A stretch of DNA of 62,000 bases from Neocallimastix lanati (nom. inval.) (Eukaryota > Neocallimastigomycota > Neocallimastigomycetes > Neocallimastigales > Neocallimastigaceae), in contig JACVTC010000006.1 in assembly GCA_016946835.1 (NCBI GenBank), positions 1,955,001 to 2,017,000 of the forward strand. The letters are read 5' to 3'. A model generated the notes under the pieces. The model saw only the letters and a list, made by a program, of their open reading frames with translations. It searched no databases and had not been told where the DNA came from. Numbering within the stretch: the stretch's first letter is position 1; each line of letters starts with the position of its first letter. Of the stretch, positions 10,910 to 24,529 are shown in pieces. Position numbers and translations under genes: made by a program.

Positions 10910-13900
10910 ATGAGTTCATTACAGGATTTTTGGAAAAGCAAGATACAGGATACGGGGGGAGGAAATAATGAAAAATCAGATTTATTAACTGATAGTATAT
11001 TAGAAAAAAGATTTAATGAAGCTGAGCAAAAGAGTATACAATATAATAAAAAATCAAAAGGTATGTATTAAATATTATTTCGTTAATAATTAAATTTTAA
11101 TAATTTTATTTATTTATTTATTTTTTTTTTTCAAATATATACATACAATAAAAGAAGAGACAAAAATCCAAAATGATAATAATAATATAAAAGTTAAGAA
11201 TGATATTGAATTGAATGGCGATTTTAATATAGAATCAAATCCATCAAAAAATATCGACCAATTAAATGAAAATTCGAATATTAAAAACATTGATAATAAG
11301 GTATTAGAAAAAAGGGATGCAAAAAAAGAAATTTTAAATGTATTTACAAAAAAAAATAAAAATAATATTGAAAAATTAAAAGAGAATCAAAAATCTGAAA
11401 CTAATAAAACTTTAGAATTAAAAGAAAATGATATATCAGTTGTTGAAGCAGCATTAATTAATAAACATAATTCAAATAAAACATTTGAGAAAACAAATAA
11501 AATACAAGAAAAGGAAAATATTAATAATAATATAATTAGTAAAATAGCAATACCAAAAATGCAAAATAAAGATAAAAAAGAAGTTGTTAAATTAGATACA
11601 AAAATGGAATTTCCAATAATAAATAAAAATGAAACAACAAAATCAGAACCGTCAATTATAAAATATATGTCAAAAAAGATAAAAAAAGAAGAGTCTAAGG
11701 AAGAAGAAGTGAAGAAAGAGCCATTAATTATAAAATTTGAAGAAAAAAAGGAAAAAAAAGAACCAATGACATTAGTAACATCAAAGAAAAGTAAGAAAGA
11801 AGAGAATTTAGTGAATAAAAAAGAAGAAAAACATATTCTTAAAAAAATAATAGAAATTGAGAAAAAAAATGACAATGTTAATGTAGTTAATCAAACAAAT
11901 ATGTTTGAAATTCTTCCAGTTGTAGCACCTACTAGTAATTATACAGATAATGATAAAATAGAAAATAATAAAACTAATTTCCTAAAAATAAACGAGGAAA
12001 TAGTTAAAGAACAAGAAACTACTAAATTAATACAAATGACAAATAGTACAAAGAAAAATAAAAAAAAAACAAAGCATAAGAAGAAAAAAGCATCATCAAA
12101 GGAAAATTCATATGAAGAAGATATAGACTTAATTAATAAGGAATTAGATTTGAATGAAAAAAAGAATAATAAAGGTACAAACCAAAGTAAGAAGAAGAAA
12201 AAATCTAAAAAGAAAAATAATGATATTGAATTACATATACTAACTGTAAAAGATAATAAAACTCAATTGATGAAAGAAACCCAACAATATCGTTTACCAT
12301 TAACTGCAATAGCAAAAAAGCTTATCCCTGAAAATTCGGGAACCACACTGGGTTTGAAACCTGTTTTTCCGCCTGATATTGAAATAGAAGCTCTCTGCAA
12401 TGTAATTGTAACGAAAAGAAACAAAAAAAAGAAAAGAGATGATTTAAACCTACCTTTTTTACCTACAAAAATTGGTCAATTAAAATCTGAATTGGAAAAT
12501 GAAAAAATAGATTTTAATTTTATAGACGAAGTAAATGAAAATGAGTCTATCGAAAGAAATGATAATGGAACAAAATTAATGGAACAAAAGGGAGTTGATA
12601 TTTTGAAACATCATAATATGGAAGTAAATATGATTAGCTCATTAAAACAAATAAAAAGAGGTTCATTAAAAGGTAAAATTGAATTGAAAAATGATAATAT
12701 TTTAGAAGACATTGTTGAAGATTTTCTTGATGAAAAGGAAATTAATAAAATCAAAGAAAATTTAAATATGAGTTCTGAAAGTCTAATTGATATGAAAATA
12801 ACTAACGAAATGGTTGAAAGTCAAAGACTAACTGAATTAAATAAGCAAATATCTGAAAATGAAAGTTCATCGCCAAATCCAGAAAGTCATTTTTTTGTCT
12901 TTCAAGCTATAGATGCGTTAATTAATACAGCTGAAGTATACGCAAACGCATTAAAAAAACAAATTGAAGAATATGAAAGAAAAGATTATAATTTAGAAGA
13001 TTCCAATAAATATTCATATAACTATAAACGAAAAGTAAAAATTTATGAAGCTGTATTAGAAAGCATCAAAGATATAAGAGAAATGGGACTTTCAGATTAT
13101 AAAAATCTAGAAAAATTATGTTTTTCAGATATGAAAGGAGATGATAATTACGAAGATAATATTAGTAATTTATTAATAAGCGTTAAATATATTATGCAGG
13201 AATTAGTATTGAATGTTGATGAACAGGAAGTACTCCCACAAATATTAACTCTTAATAAAAATACAAATACTTTATTATCAAGGATGAATGGTAATAAATT
13301 TAAAGATAGCGTTTTACACCAATATAAAAAGCTTTTTGAGGAAAATCATAATAATTTACAGAAAATAGAAAACCGTAATGGCAATTTTTTAAATAATAAT
13401 CCTTCTGATAATAATATAACTGCGCAAGAAGATAATAAAAAACTAAGTGACAAAATGGATATCGTACTTACATCAATACCTCCTCATAACGTAAATCCAC
13501 CTAAAGATATTGATAAAATAGAGAATGTTAATACAATTAGTAATAATGATATGCCAGAAATTATTGAACCTGAAAGTTTAAAAATGGTAAATCAGAGTAT
13601 TACAAATTTTTTGAAAGATTATAAATTAGATGAAACGAATAAAAAAGTTAAAGTAAGGAAAAATCAAAAAGAACAACCATCGACCTCTAATATTGAATTA
13701 AAAATTGAATATGAAAATGAAGAAGTTAAAAATAAAATTGAAAAGATGTCAAAATCAAATGCTGAATTATTGAATTCTACAGAAGATATATTATTAGAAC
13801 TTATTTTAAAATCACAAGAAAATCAAGAATTAAAGACAAAATTAATTTCTAATTGTTTAAATCTTGATGTAAATTTAGCAAAGAAATTAGCAACCTATTT

Positions 13901-14108
13901 AAAAATGAAAGGGAAAGATAAAGAAAAATCGTTATCAACAAAAAAAATAGAAATTTCAAAATTTCAAAATAGATTAAGAGATTATCCTAATCCTAATGAC
14001 AAAGTTGAAATTACATTTGTTGACGGTGAAATTGTTGTTCAAAAAGTGTCTGAAGCTCCAAATAATAATGAAATAGTGGAATTAAAGAAAAAAATGAAAG
14101 ATAATTAA
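10910..14108 (+). CDS. Unknown lysine/asparagine-rich coiled-coil protein, 2 exons, 1034 aa
   Basis: Not recognised. Exon 1 is 10910-11060, starting at the first ATG in frame (MSSLQDFWKSKIQ). The intron is 11061-11154, with donor GTATGT and acceptor AAAAG. Exon 2 is 11155-14108. The first third is extremely Lys/Glu/Asn-rich with KKKKKS-type clusters, consistent with a nuclear or nucleolar basic region. Around residues 370-430 there is a less biased island (YRLPLTAIAKKLIPEN, LKPVFPPDIEIEAL, then a basic patch). From about 575 to 700 there is a predicted helical segment (FVFQAIDALINTAEVYANAL). The C-terminal 150 residues contain a leucine-rich helix (LLELILKSQENQELKTKL) and a short beta-like end (DKVEITFVDGEIVVQKV). 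The conserved-looking islands between biased spacers argue for a real, rapidly evolving gene. Any function would be a guess. Confidence 0.8.
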
Positions 14109-14633
14109 ATAAAATTATAAATTATAATATATATATGGTATAATTATATATTTATATATATATCAATATAAATTATATTATATAATATAATTATATGTTT
14201 ATATATATATCAATATAAATTATATTATATATATTATAATTATATAACATTATAGATATTAAAGAATGTTGTATATTTATTATTAATATCATTATAATTT
14301 ATAATGCATATATACATTTTATTTATTTTTTTTTTTTTTTTTATTTTTTTTTTACATTACAGATTAACTATAATAATAAGTTCATTATAGTAATCAAATA
14401 ATCAAATTAAAAAAAAAAAAAAAATTAAAATCGAATTTAAATGATATTAAAATATTAAAATCAATGTTATCGTCTCTATTATTTTATTTAACAATTATTA
14501 TAAAATAGAAAAAAAAAAAAAAAAAAAAAAAAAAACATATATTTCATAATTAACAATATCTATTAGATTTTATTATTATTTATTTAAATATGTTTATTAT
14601 TAATCCTTTTTTATTATTATTATTATTACTATT

Positions 14634-14664
<31 letters not shown>

Positions 14665-14941
14665 TTAATTTTATAATTATATATTATTTAGATTTTTATA
14701 ATTAATATTTATAAATATTCAAAAACTTATTTTCATTTATTTTAAAATAGATAAATTATTATTAATTTTATCTTTATATATATTTTATTTTATTACTATT
14801 ACTATTTTATATAACTACTTTATATAAATCTAGTATATATTTATTTTTTTATTTTTTTTTTTAGTAATATTTTTAATTAAATATAAGATATTATATATAA
14901 GATATTATACTTTTGAATTATTAAAATAAAAAATCAAACAA

Positions 14942-14974
<33 letters not shown>

Positions 14975-15542
14975 ATTATCAATTATCTATTATATATCTA
15001 AATATAATCCTTATTTATATATATATATATTAATTATCTAGTTTTATTATACATTTTTATTTTAATTTTTAAAATTATATTATAATAATTAGCATGATTT
15101 AACTACGTTATTTATTTATATAATTATAAGTATATATTGAAAAATAACAATAGCTTGTATAATACAACAATTACCACTCAAAAACAAAAACAAAAAAAGA
15201 AGTTTTGGATCTATTCTATCAAATTCTCTATCTATAATTAGTAAAAAAAATTCCATAAATTTTTTTTTTTTTTTTTTTTTTTTTGGAAATTTTTAAATTA
15301 AAAAAAAAAATAAATAAATAAAAATAAGTTAAAGTAAATTAATATAATATAAAAAAATGAATAAAATATAATGAACTATAATATAATAAAATTAAAATTA
15401 TTTAATGTATTTGTAAAATATTATTACAATAATAAATTACAATATAGAATTAATATATATATACATATTATTCATTAATATGATAAATTTTCATTATTCA
15501 TTAATTTTTATTATTTAAAATCAACAAAAAAAAAAAAATTAA

Positions 15543-15641
15543 TAATAAAAAACAAAATGAAATAAATTAATACAAAAGCATTGTAGCCACCTTAATATTT
15601 CCATGCCTTGAGAGGGGCTAAAAGGTGGTAAATACCAGTAG

Positions 15642-15672
<31 letters not shown>

Positions 15673-15704
15673 GTACTTAATAAAAAATAAAATGAAATAA
15701 ATTA
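15543..15704 (+). mobile_element. Short poly-A retroposon (about 75 bp body) with long imperfect target-site duplication
   Basis: A GC-richer body (15570-15644, from ATACAAAAGCATTG to CCAGTAGTTAT) runs into about 28 A, then GTACT. It is bracketed by a 27-bp direct repeat at 15543-15569 and 15678-15704, starting TAATAAAAAA and ending GAAATAAATTA, with one C/T mismatch. The body contains a 7-bp stem, CCACCTT (15587-15593) with AAGGTGG (15622-15628). It shows no homology to the LINEs in this window or to the element at 5319. The parent could be a small structured RNA or a SINE. The flanking repeat lies in simple A/T-rich sequence, which weakens but does not remove the evidence. Confidence 0.68.
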
Positions 15705-15739
15705 TTAATTAATATAATAATTTATTTTTAAATTATTCG

Positions 15740-15851
<112 letters not shown>

Positions 15852-15894
15852 TTGTTCTATAAATGAATTTTAAGTTCAAATTAAATAATAGCAA

Positions 15895-16027
15895 TTACTT
15901 CACCACTAATATTCAACATTTTTGATACTATAAAAATTAATATGATTAATATTATTATTAAATAAAATTTATACAATAATTTAAGTTTTATTATAAAATA
16001 AAATTTTTACTATCAGTGGTGAAGTAA
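15895..16027. mobile_element. MITE-like element, 133 bp, perfect 13-bp terminal inverted repeats
   Basis: TTACTTCACCACT (15895-15907) and its exact reverse complement AGTGGTGAAGTAA (16015-16027) bracket an A/T-rich non-coding interior. If the outer TA is the duplicated target, the ends are CTTCACCACT flanked by TA. That would suit a Tc1/mariner-type non-autonomous element. No transposase is present in the window. The ends are GC-richer than anything nearby, so chance pairing is unlikely. Confidence 0.7.
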
Positions 16028-16289
16028 ATTTCGAATTTGATCAAATTTTATAATTTCATTGTTTTTAAAAATCAAAATATATAAATTTAAATAAGAATAT
16101 ATCAAATCATGATCTTTCTTCTACAAATAGAAATTAAAATAATAATAAAGAAAGCATCATCATGAATAATGATTTAAAACAAGATATTATATTTGATATT
16201 CCAAAAAGTTAATAATAATAATATCATTAATATTAAAAATAATATTTATTAAAAAAACATTAACAGAAGTATATGAATTTTATCTTATA

Positions 16290-16484
16290 ATTACTAATAA
16301 AACTGTTAAAAACAATATGAAGATATTTAATGAACTATATTCATATAAAATCCTTTTTATTATCATTATTATTGTCATTATTATATAACTAATAAAATTG
16401 TTAAAAACAATAAAGATATTTAATGAACTATATTTATATAAAATCCTTTTTATTATCATTATTATTATCACTATTATATAACTA
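16290..16484. repeat. Two-unit tandem duplication (about 97 bp each)
   Basis: The block from ACTAATAAAACTGTTAAAAA to ATTATTATATA is repeated directly at about 16388 with only a few differences (a missing TG, C/T changes). This is a recent local duplication in non-coding DNA. Confidence 0.85.
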
Positions 16485-17520
16485 ATACATTAAATATCTG
16501 GTAATGACAATATTCCTAATCATTATCATTTTCAATTAATAATTCTTTCATTCAAATTAAAAAAAAGAAAAAAAAAAAAAAAAAGTTAAAATAAAATAAA
16601 ATAAAACAATAATAATAATAATAATAATAATATATTACTTTAATAATGGTTATAAGAATTCTATTCAAGTTATTTTTCCAACTGGAATATGTTATTAAAG
16701 GTTTAACAACTTATATTCAAAACAATAAGTAGAATTAACAAGGACAATAATCAGTACAACCAATTAAAAAAAAAAAAAAAAAACTGTATGTACACTGTAT
16801 AAATATTTATAAACTTCTAAACATTAATTAATGAGATAACAAAAAATAAATATTACTATTAATTACTATTACTATATTCTTCTTTATTCAGTCAATTATT
16901 CATTACTAGAATATAAATAATTTTTTAATAATATTATTGATAGTATAAAAATAAATTAAAAATAATATATGTTTTATGTAATATTATTTACATTCATGAT
17001 TATGAAATACATTAAAAAAAATAATAATTATTAATTAGGAAAATAAACAAATAAAAATTAATAAATTAAATAAATTAATTAAATATATATATAAAATTGT
17101 AACATGATAAATTTTAATAATTTGTTATTACTTTATATATTCATAAATCAATAAAATGCAGTAAAAATAAATAAATAAAATAAATAAAAAAATAAAACAT
17201 ATTAATTATTATTTTATTATTTTATTATTAAAATATATATATATGTGTAATAATATTAATAAATATTATAGATTACTATATTTTTACATTTATTTAAGAA
17301 CTTTCAAATAATTTTTTATGTTAAATTCTTCAAATTCTAGATAGCATAGCATATACAATCAATTTTATATTCATTCTTTATTTAAAAAAAATAATATTAT
17401 TATTATTAATTTAGTATATTATTATTTAAATTTCATACATCTTATTATTTTATTTTATTTTTTTTTTTTTTTTTTAAAAAAAAAAATTTATTTATTTTAT
17501 TATGATTATTATTGTTATCA

Positions 17521-17578
<58 letters not shown>

Positions 17579-19381
17579 TTTATCTTTTATTACTATTATT
17601 TCATTAATTTATTACTTATGAAATTATTATTTATCACCTTAGGTAATACACATATTCCAAAAATGAATTCAGTTCCTATAATATCATTTAAAATATTTTT
17701 TTGAACATCCAAATTTTGATTTTTAAAAATATTAAATGATACTCCAATAATTTCCTATATAAATTTATATTTATATTTATATTTAATATATTATATATAA
17801 ATATTAATAACTTTATATTTTATAAAAAAAAAAAAAAAAAAAAAAAATAACAGATAGAGAAAAGAAAGGAACAAATGAAATTAAGATTTTTAAAATCTGA
17901 ATAAAAAATTATTAAAATTAAATGAAATTTATTTTTTTTTTTTTTTTTTTTTTTTTTTGTATAAAATAAATAATTGAATTGAATTTTAGTTATTTTACAT
18001 TAATATTAAAATGTGAAATATTTTTTAATATTAAAATTTTAATAAAAATATATGATTTTTTACAATTTTATTGAATTAAATGACACTTATTTAATTGTAA
18101 ATAAGTAAATTAATTCTTTAGTATTTATATTTAGTATTATTGACACGTTTTTAATAATAAATTTTTTTTATTTTATTAAAAAAATTTATCCAATTAATAT
18201 ATTATATATGCAATTACGTAAAATAAGTTATAAATATTATTTTATTTAAAATAAAAAAAAAAAAAAAAAAAGGTTTCTCGTATTATAAAATACATAAAAG
18301 AAAATATATACTAAATGGTAATAATAAACATTAAAATTATATAATATAATAAATAGTTATAATAAGTAAATATAATAATAAATAGCTATAATAAATAATA
18401 TTATATAATAAATATCTATAAAAATATTAATAATAATAAATAGATAAAATGAATAATAAATAATTATTTATTTATAAATAAACAGAACAATGATCAAATA
18501 TCTAATGGAACCACAGTAATTATAGAAATTAAATAAACTGCAAATAATAAAATGAACTATGACTAAAAATAAAAGAAAAAACGGACTTTATTGACTATCA
18601 AGTATTTTCCATTATTTCCAATTTAAGGTAACATTTATTTTTTTCCTCCTTAACCACTTAATTTATATTTTATATTTTATATATATATTTCTTTCAGTAC
18701 CACCAAAAATATCAAATTTTCATTTGTAACTATTACAAATATAGTTTAATAATATAAAATAATTAATAATTTAAATATATTTAGTATTTGTTTTTTATAA
18801 TTATAAATATTTAATTAATATAATAGTATTAATGTAATAGTATAGCATATAATGTGGTGTTATAACAATAACGAAATTTAAATAGTGTTAACACTACATT
18901 ATATCTTATATCAATACATATATTTTAATTAAAAAGTTATTTTTTATAATATTATTAAATAAAACAAAGGAATTATAAAAGAATAAAATTGAAATTGATC
19001 AATTTCTTTACTAATAATAAATACTTTTTATTTAAAAAAAAATTTTTTTTTCTTTAATTTTTTTAATTATATAAATTGTATATATATAAATTGTATATTA
19101 TATATATTATATATTTATTAGAATTGTTTATTAACTATATTATTAATATATATTTAATTTAAATATATATAAATAAATAAATAAATTATTTTATTTTAAT
19201 TAATTATATATATTATTAAATAAAAATATTATTATTTTATATACTCTATTTAATAAAATCTTATTTAATATATATTTATAATACATTTAGTATATTACAT
19301 ATAAACTTTTTTTTTTTATTTATATATATAGTGTTTTTAACCTTAAATATTTATTAAGGAATTAAATAATATAAATAGAAA

Positions 19382-20211
19382 ATGGAAGAGAAAATTGATG
19401 TTACTTCAAAGGAATTAAATATTGAAAAGAGTGATATCAATATTAAAAATGAAACAATTAAAGAAGATGTAACTAATAAAGAATCAACTAAAAATAATGA
19501 AGCTTCAACTTCATCTACTTCCACTTCAACACTTAATGCAACCAATCTCTCTTTAAAACGTCCAAGGGAAGAAGAAGAATCATCTAAAAATTCAGAATCA
19601 AAGGAAGCTTCATCAAGTAATGAAAATTTTATGCAAAATGCTAAAAAGACAAGAAAAGATAATCTTATGGTAAACAAGGAAAAATCTTGGACAGAATTTT
19701 TACTTCAATTAGATGATTATACACCAATTGTAAAAATCCAAATTTTATGTTATTTTTTTTTTTATTTTTTCTTAATAAATATAAATTATAATTTATTTCA
19801 AAACGAATAAGTGAATTAGAAAAGTAAAGCAAAGAATATTTTATTAGTAATATTTAATGAAAGTATATATTTGAAAATAATAAAAAATTATAATAATATT
19901 AAAAATGAAATTTCCATCATATACATTATTGGCAGATAAATGCAATAAAGGAATTAATAATCCAAAATAATTCAAATCAATAGATAAAATTATAATAGAA
20001 ATAAGTATTTTATTAATTATAAATGAGCAGAAAAATGTAATAATACTAGAAAAATGTAATTATACTAATTAATTGATCAATTAATGTTATTTATCCTTTT
20101 TTAAAATTATTTCAGAATATATTAAATTTCAGATTTAAATAATAATTCAAAATTAGATTTATAAAGAAATATTAATTGAAATTAAATTCAGGGAATGGTT
20201 AATACCCAATA

Positions 20212-20260
<49 letters not shown>

Positions 20261-21161
20261 GATAAATAAAACGATAAATAAATAAAAGAATTACAATTGA
20301 CGAATATATAATAATAATAATTAGAATTATTTTTAATTAAAAATAGTGAATAAATGAATTAATAAAAAAGAACAATTCTAGAAATTCATTTTTGGAATAT
20401 ATATATATTTAGATTAATAACACTATATTTGTAATTGACAAATAATTTATATAAATTCTTTTTTCTATAATTTATAGTTTTTCCTTTTCTTTGAACTTAC
20501 TTTTTCTTTTCTATTCATTTTTACTTAAGAATATAACACTAAAACTTATTTTTTTTCTACTATACAAATTAAATATAATAATATAGATTCCTGATGTTGT
20601 TACTGATTACTATTTAGCTCGTGCAGGATTTGAATCTGATAATGTTAAATTGTAAATATGGTTTTATTATTATAGATACTAAATGAATAAATATATATAT
20701 ATATATATATATATTCTTTTTTTTTTTTTTTTTTGAAAAGAACATTTTTTAATTTTATACATATATATAAATTCATATATATATAATATAAACGATGAAT
20801 AGAAAAAGATTATTGTCTTTAGCTGCACAAAAGTTTATTGCAGATATTGCAACGGATGCTTTCCAGCATTGTAAAATTAGACAACAAAATTCAGCGCTTA
20901 AAGCAAAGGGTGGAAAGGTAAATTTTATTTTAATATTAATAGAATAATAATGATTATATCAGAAAAATAAATGTATATATATTAAATATATATATATTTA
21001 TATATATATATAAATTATAATTGATATTATTTATTAATTAATTATTAAAATATTTGTTTGTTTATTATTAGGATAAGAGAACTGTTCTTGTTATGGATGA
21101 TTTATCAACTGCACTCCAAAGCTACGGTATTAACTTAAAGAAACCTGATTATTACATGTAG
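19382..21161 (+). CDS. TAF10: TAF10, histone-fold subunit of TFIID and SAGA, 4 exons, 205 aa
   Basis: General transcription factor subunit shared by TFIID and SAGA. Its histone fold pairs with TAF3, TAF8 or SPT7-type partners. Exons: 19382-19729, 20587-20651, 20803-20917, 21072-21161. Residues 1-95 are an acidic Ser/Thr/Lys-rich tail. The conserved region starts at FLLQLDDYTPI (106-116). It continues IPDVVTDYYLARAGF, KRLLSLAAQKFIADIATDAF and HCKIRQQ, and ends TVLVMDDLSTALQSYGINL and KKPDYYM, all hallmarks of TAF10. The length is close to the budding-yeast protein. Intron 1 is long for this window (857 bp) and contains a 40-nt poly-A run at 20217-20259. Confidence 0.97.
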
Positions 21162-21266
21162 AAACAAAATATATATATTATCAGATTCTAATTATAATAA
21201 GGATTAATAATAACAAAATAATATCTTGTTTATGTACAAACATTTTTTTCTTTAATAATTTTTCTT

Positions 21267-21307
<41 letters not shown>

Positions 21308-21984
21308 CTAATTATTTATTTAATATATTATTATATTATATCTCTATATACATTTGTAAATAAAACTTAAAAACATTCTTGAATATAGGTTGAATATATC
21401 AATTTTTTATTTATTTATTATTATTATTATTATTTAATTTTTTTATTTATTATTTATAAACATAAGTTTTGGTTATCATTATTTTTAATCTTCAGTATTT
21501 AAAGAAATAAAATTCAAATTTTAAAAAAAAAAAAAAGATTAAAAACATAAAATTTAAATATAAATATCAAACAAGTATAATAAAATTATATATAAAAAAA
21601 GATAAAATAAATAATATTCCTTAAATTAACATGTTTAATTTAAAATTTAATATATAAAAAAAAAAAAAAAAAAAAAAAAAAAGACTATTTATAAATTATA
21701 TATAATATGTTTTAAATAATTAATTTTATATATCTCTATATTTGTATGGTTTATATTTTTTGTTTTGTTTTGTCTTATTATGTTTTTCTCGATATGAGAT
21801 TTTTAAATATACGTAACTAATTGAATGAATAGATAAAAATAAAATAAATAAGATTATTTTCTAATAATTTAGTAATTTTTCACATTTATTTGTACTTTCT
21901 TCACTTTTATAACCAAATGATCAAACCTTTGTTTTTTTTTTTTTTCTTATTCAAATCCTTAAATTTCTTATTATCCTTAATCCT

Positions 21985-21986
21985 TA

Positions 21987-22064
<78 letters not shown>
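21985..22064. repeat. (TTA)n trinucleotide array
   Basis: About 26 TTA units. They directly abut the stop-codon end of the minus-strand remnant starting at 22066. Confidence 0.95.
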
Positions 22065-22065
<1 letters not shown>

Positions 22066-22066
<1 letters not shown>

Positions 22067-22620
22067 ATTCAATTTCAATATCTTCAAATCCATCCTCTTC
22101 ATCGAGCTTTTCATTTATATCATTTTCAACAATATTATCACTAAATGAATTCTTCATTAACTCTTGGCTTTCTTCACCATCAATACTACGATCACCGTTC
22201 CAATCTTCAACAATTTCCATTCATTTTAATTAACCTCAACTTCTATTTCAACTTTTGCTTTTTTACTTTCTTTTTTTTTTTTTTTTTTTCATTTATTAAT
22301 TAATTATTTATTTATTTATAATATTTATTTATTTATTAGTTAATTTATTCATTTATATATATATATATATATATTTTTCTTTTTTCTTTTTTTTTTGATT
22401 TCTCAATTTCTTTATTATCATAATTATTATTAATATTAAATATTTCCTCTAGATCAAATACATTCTAATTAATTATTTCTTTAATTTCTTCTTCTTTATC
22501 TCACCCATTTTCTTCTTTATCTCTTCAGATTAAATTTCATTTCTATTCATATTTTTTTTTCTTTTTATGTAAATTTTGTTCATTACAGTATTTACAGAAG
22601 AATAAGAATAATTATATGAA
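22066..22620 (-). pseudogene. Decayed acidic/charged protein gene remnant
   Basis: On the minus strand the last 52 codons (22222 down to about 22066) are open and look like real protein: MEIVEDWNGDRSIDGEE near the start, then an acidic tail ending GFEDIEIEL and a stop. Further upstream on the same strand, KKAKVEIEVEV and EEIKEIIN / NVFDLEEIFNINNNYDNKEI stretches are broken by in-frame stops and frame changes. I read this as a pseudogene of an Asp/Glu/Lys-rich protein. It could instead be a short intact gene with introns I cannot place. No family is recognised. Confidence 0.4.
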
Positions 22621-22852
22621 TAAAGAAATCAATAAAGAATTAAAACAAATAAAATAAATGTAAATATTAAACACTAATATCATATTCTTTCAATTTATAA
22701 CAATGAACTTTTAAAAATTGATGTTCTTTTATATCTCAATAATAATAATATAAATTCAATAAATTTATTTTGAATATATATAAATATATAATAATTTTAT
22801 TATTATTTTTAGTTTCTTCATACTATTAACTAAACTATTAACTATTTTAAAT

Positions 22853-22985
22853 AGGTGTCTTTGGTTTTATAATACTTTTACTTTCATAAGTATTACTAAT
22901 TTTCTTTGAATTCTTATAAACAAGTCTATTAACGAAGTAACTTAAAAGCATGGTTTTCTAATGGATCATAATAGATTTAGAGAAT
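22853..22985 (-). pseudogene. Short coding-like remnant
   Basis: A 34-codon minus-strand ORF from an ATG near 22955 begins MLLSYFVNRLVYKNSKKI. It is less A/T-biased than its surroundings, and a YYDPLENHAF-like stretch upstream is in another frame. It may belong to the same decayed gene as 22066-22620. No homology is recognised. Confidence 0.25.
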
Positions 22986-23167
22986 TTAATTTTCATTGGT
23001 AATAAAATTTAATTATAACCTAACCATTAAGTTGATTATGAAAAATTTTCATTTTTTATACAATGATATAATATATAATATAATAAATGAATACATAAAG
23101 AAATAATTAAGATATATTATAATATTTAAATTAATAAATGATATGTTTTTTTTTTTTTTTTTTTTTT

Positions 23168-23217
23168 GTTTTTGTTTTTGTTTTTGTTTTTGTTTTTGTT
23201 TTTGTTTTTGTTTTTGT
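23168..23217. repeat. (GTTTTT)n hexanucleotide array
   Basis: About eight GTTTTT units follow a T run. This is a distinct motif in the window, where most arrays are pure A/T. It is too short and isolated to be telomeric. Confidence 0.9.
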
Positions 23218-24237
23218 TAATCATTATACTTATTTTGATGCTTTTTTTTTTTTTTTTCTTCATAACTATCCTTAATTTTTTTTTTTGTTTTACATTATTT
23301 GTTTTATCTTCTGATAGAGTAATCATTATTAATAATAATACTATGAAACATCTACATATACATTATTAATTAATATATTAAAAAAATTCAATATAAATTG
23401 CTAAAATAAATTAATTTCGATACTAATAATATAGTTTAAATAATAACTTTTAATTTTTCTTTGATATTATATTACACAAACATTATAATTCTCTACACCT
23501 CTTCTTTTCAATTCAAACATAATAGATAATATATTATTTTAATAATTTAAAATTATGCATTATATTAATATATATATTATTATTTAAATAAAAAATTTTT
23601 TTATTTCGAAAAAAGTAAATTTATAGGTATTTATTTAAAAAAAAAAAAAGCATAATTGCTACATTTTTTCAAAGTTATAAATTTTGAATCATAATTCTTT
23701 ACTAATTTTTTTTCCCTAAAAAAAAAAAAAAGTTAATTATATATAAATTTTTTTTGTAAAAAAAACAGATTATTTTATTTATATCATTTTGATGATGTTT
23801 TTATATATGTATGTATTTAATATATTTTAAATTTAAACCTCAAATGATTAAATTCTTAAATCGGTATAGTCTTGTTAGTGGCAGATTTATGGATATTATT
23901 AAAAAAATTTTTCTTTTTATTATTTTTAATTATTTTATATAAAATTTTTTTTAGCCAATATACATAAAGTAAATAAATTAATAAAAACAAAATATAATTA
24001 TTAAACAAAACTATTGTAAAAAGTATTAAATTTTTCTTCATTTTTTTTTAAAAGACAAAAAATAATAATAAAAAAATAATATTAATTAAAATTTAAATTT
24101 AAATTTAAATAAATAATTAAATATCAATGAAGCTAATATAACATAATCAATATCAATATCAATATCATTATATCATTATTAAACTGTATAATCCAAATAA
24201 CAATTTATAATAAATTCATTTCATATTATAGCCCATA

Positions 24238-24498
24238 ATGGAGACTGATACTGAAAAATTAATTCCTACTTATAATTGGTATGCTTTGACTAATAATTAA
24301 AATAAAATAAAATAAAATAAAATAAATAAATAAATTAATAATAATAAAAAAAAATTGTAAAATATTTTAAAACTATATCAAATTGATAATATATAAAACT
24401 TTTATTTACTCATAAATATTAAGAATTAAATATTATAATTACTTATCATATATTCACATTTAATTATTTTTTAATATATTATTTGTAATTATTAATAC

Positions 24499-24529
<31 letters not shown>

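Larger units (their letters stand above)
21162..24237. other. Intergenic region with decayed coding remnants
   Basis: Low-complexity A/T sequence with poly-A/T runs, a TTA array, a TTTTTG array and two minus-strand coding-like remnants, listed separately. The final part must hold the promoter of the SNARE gene at 24238. Confidence 0.55.
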
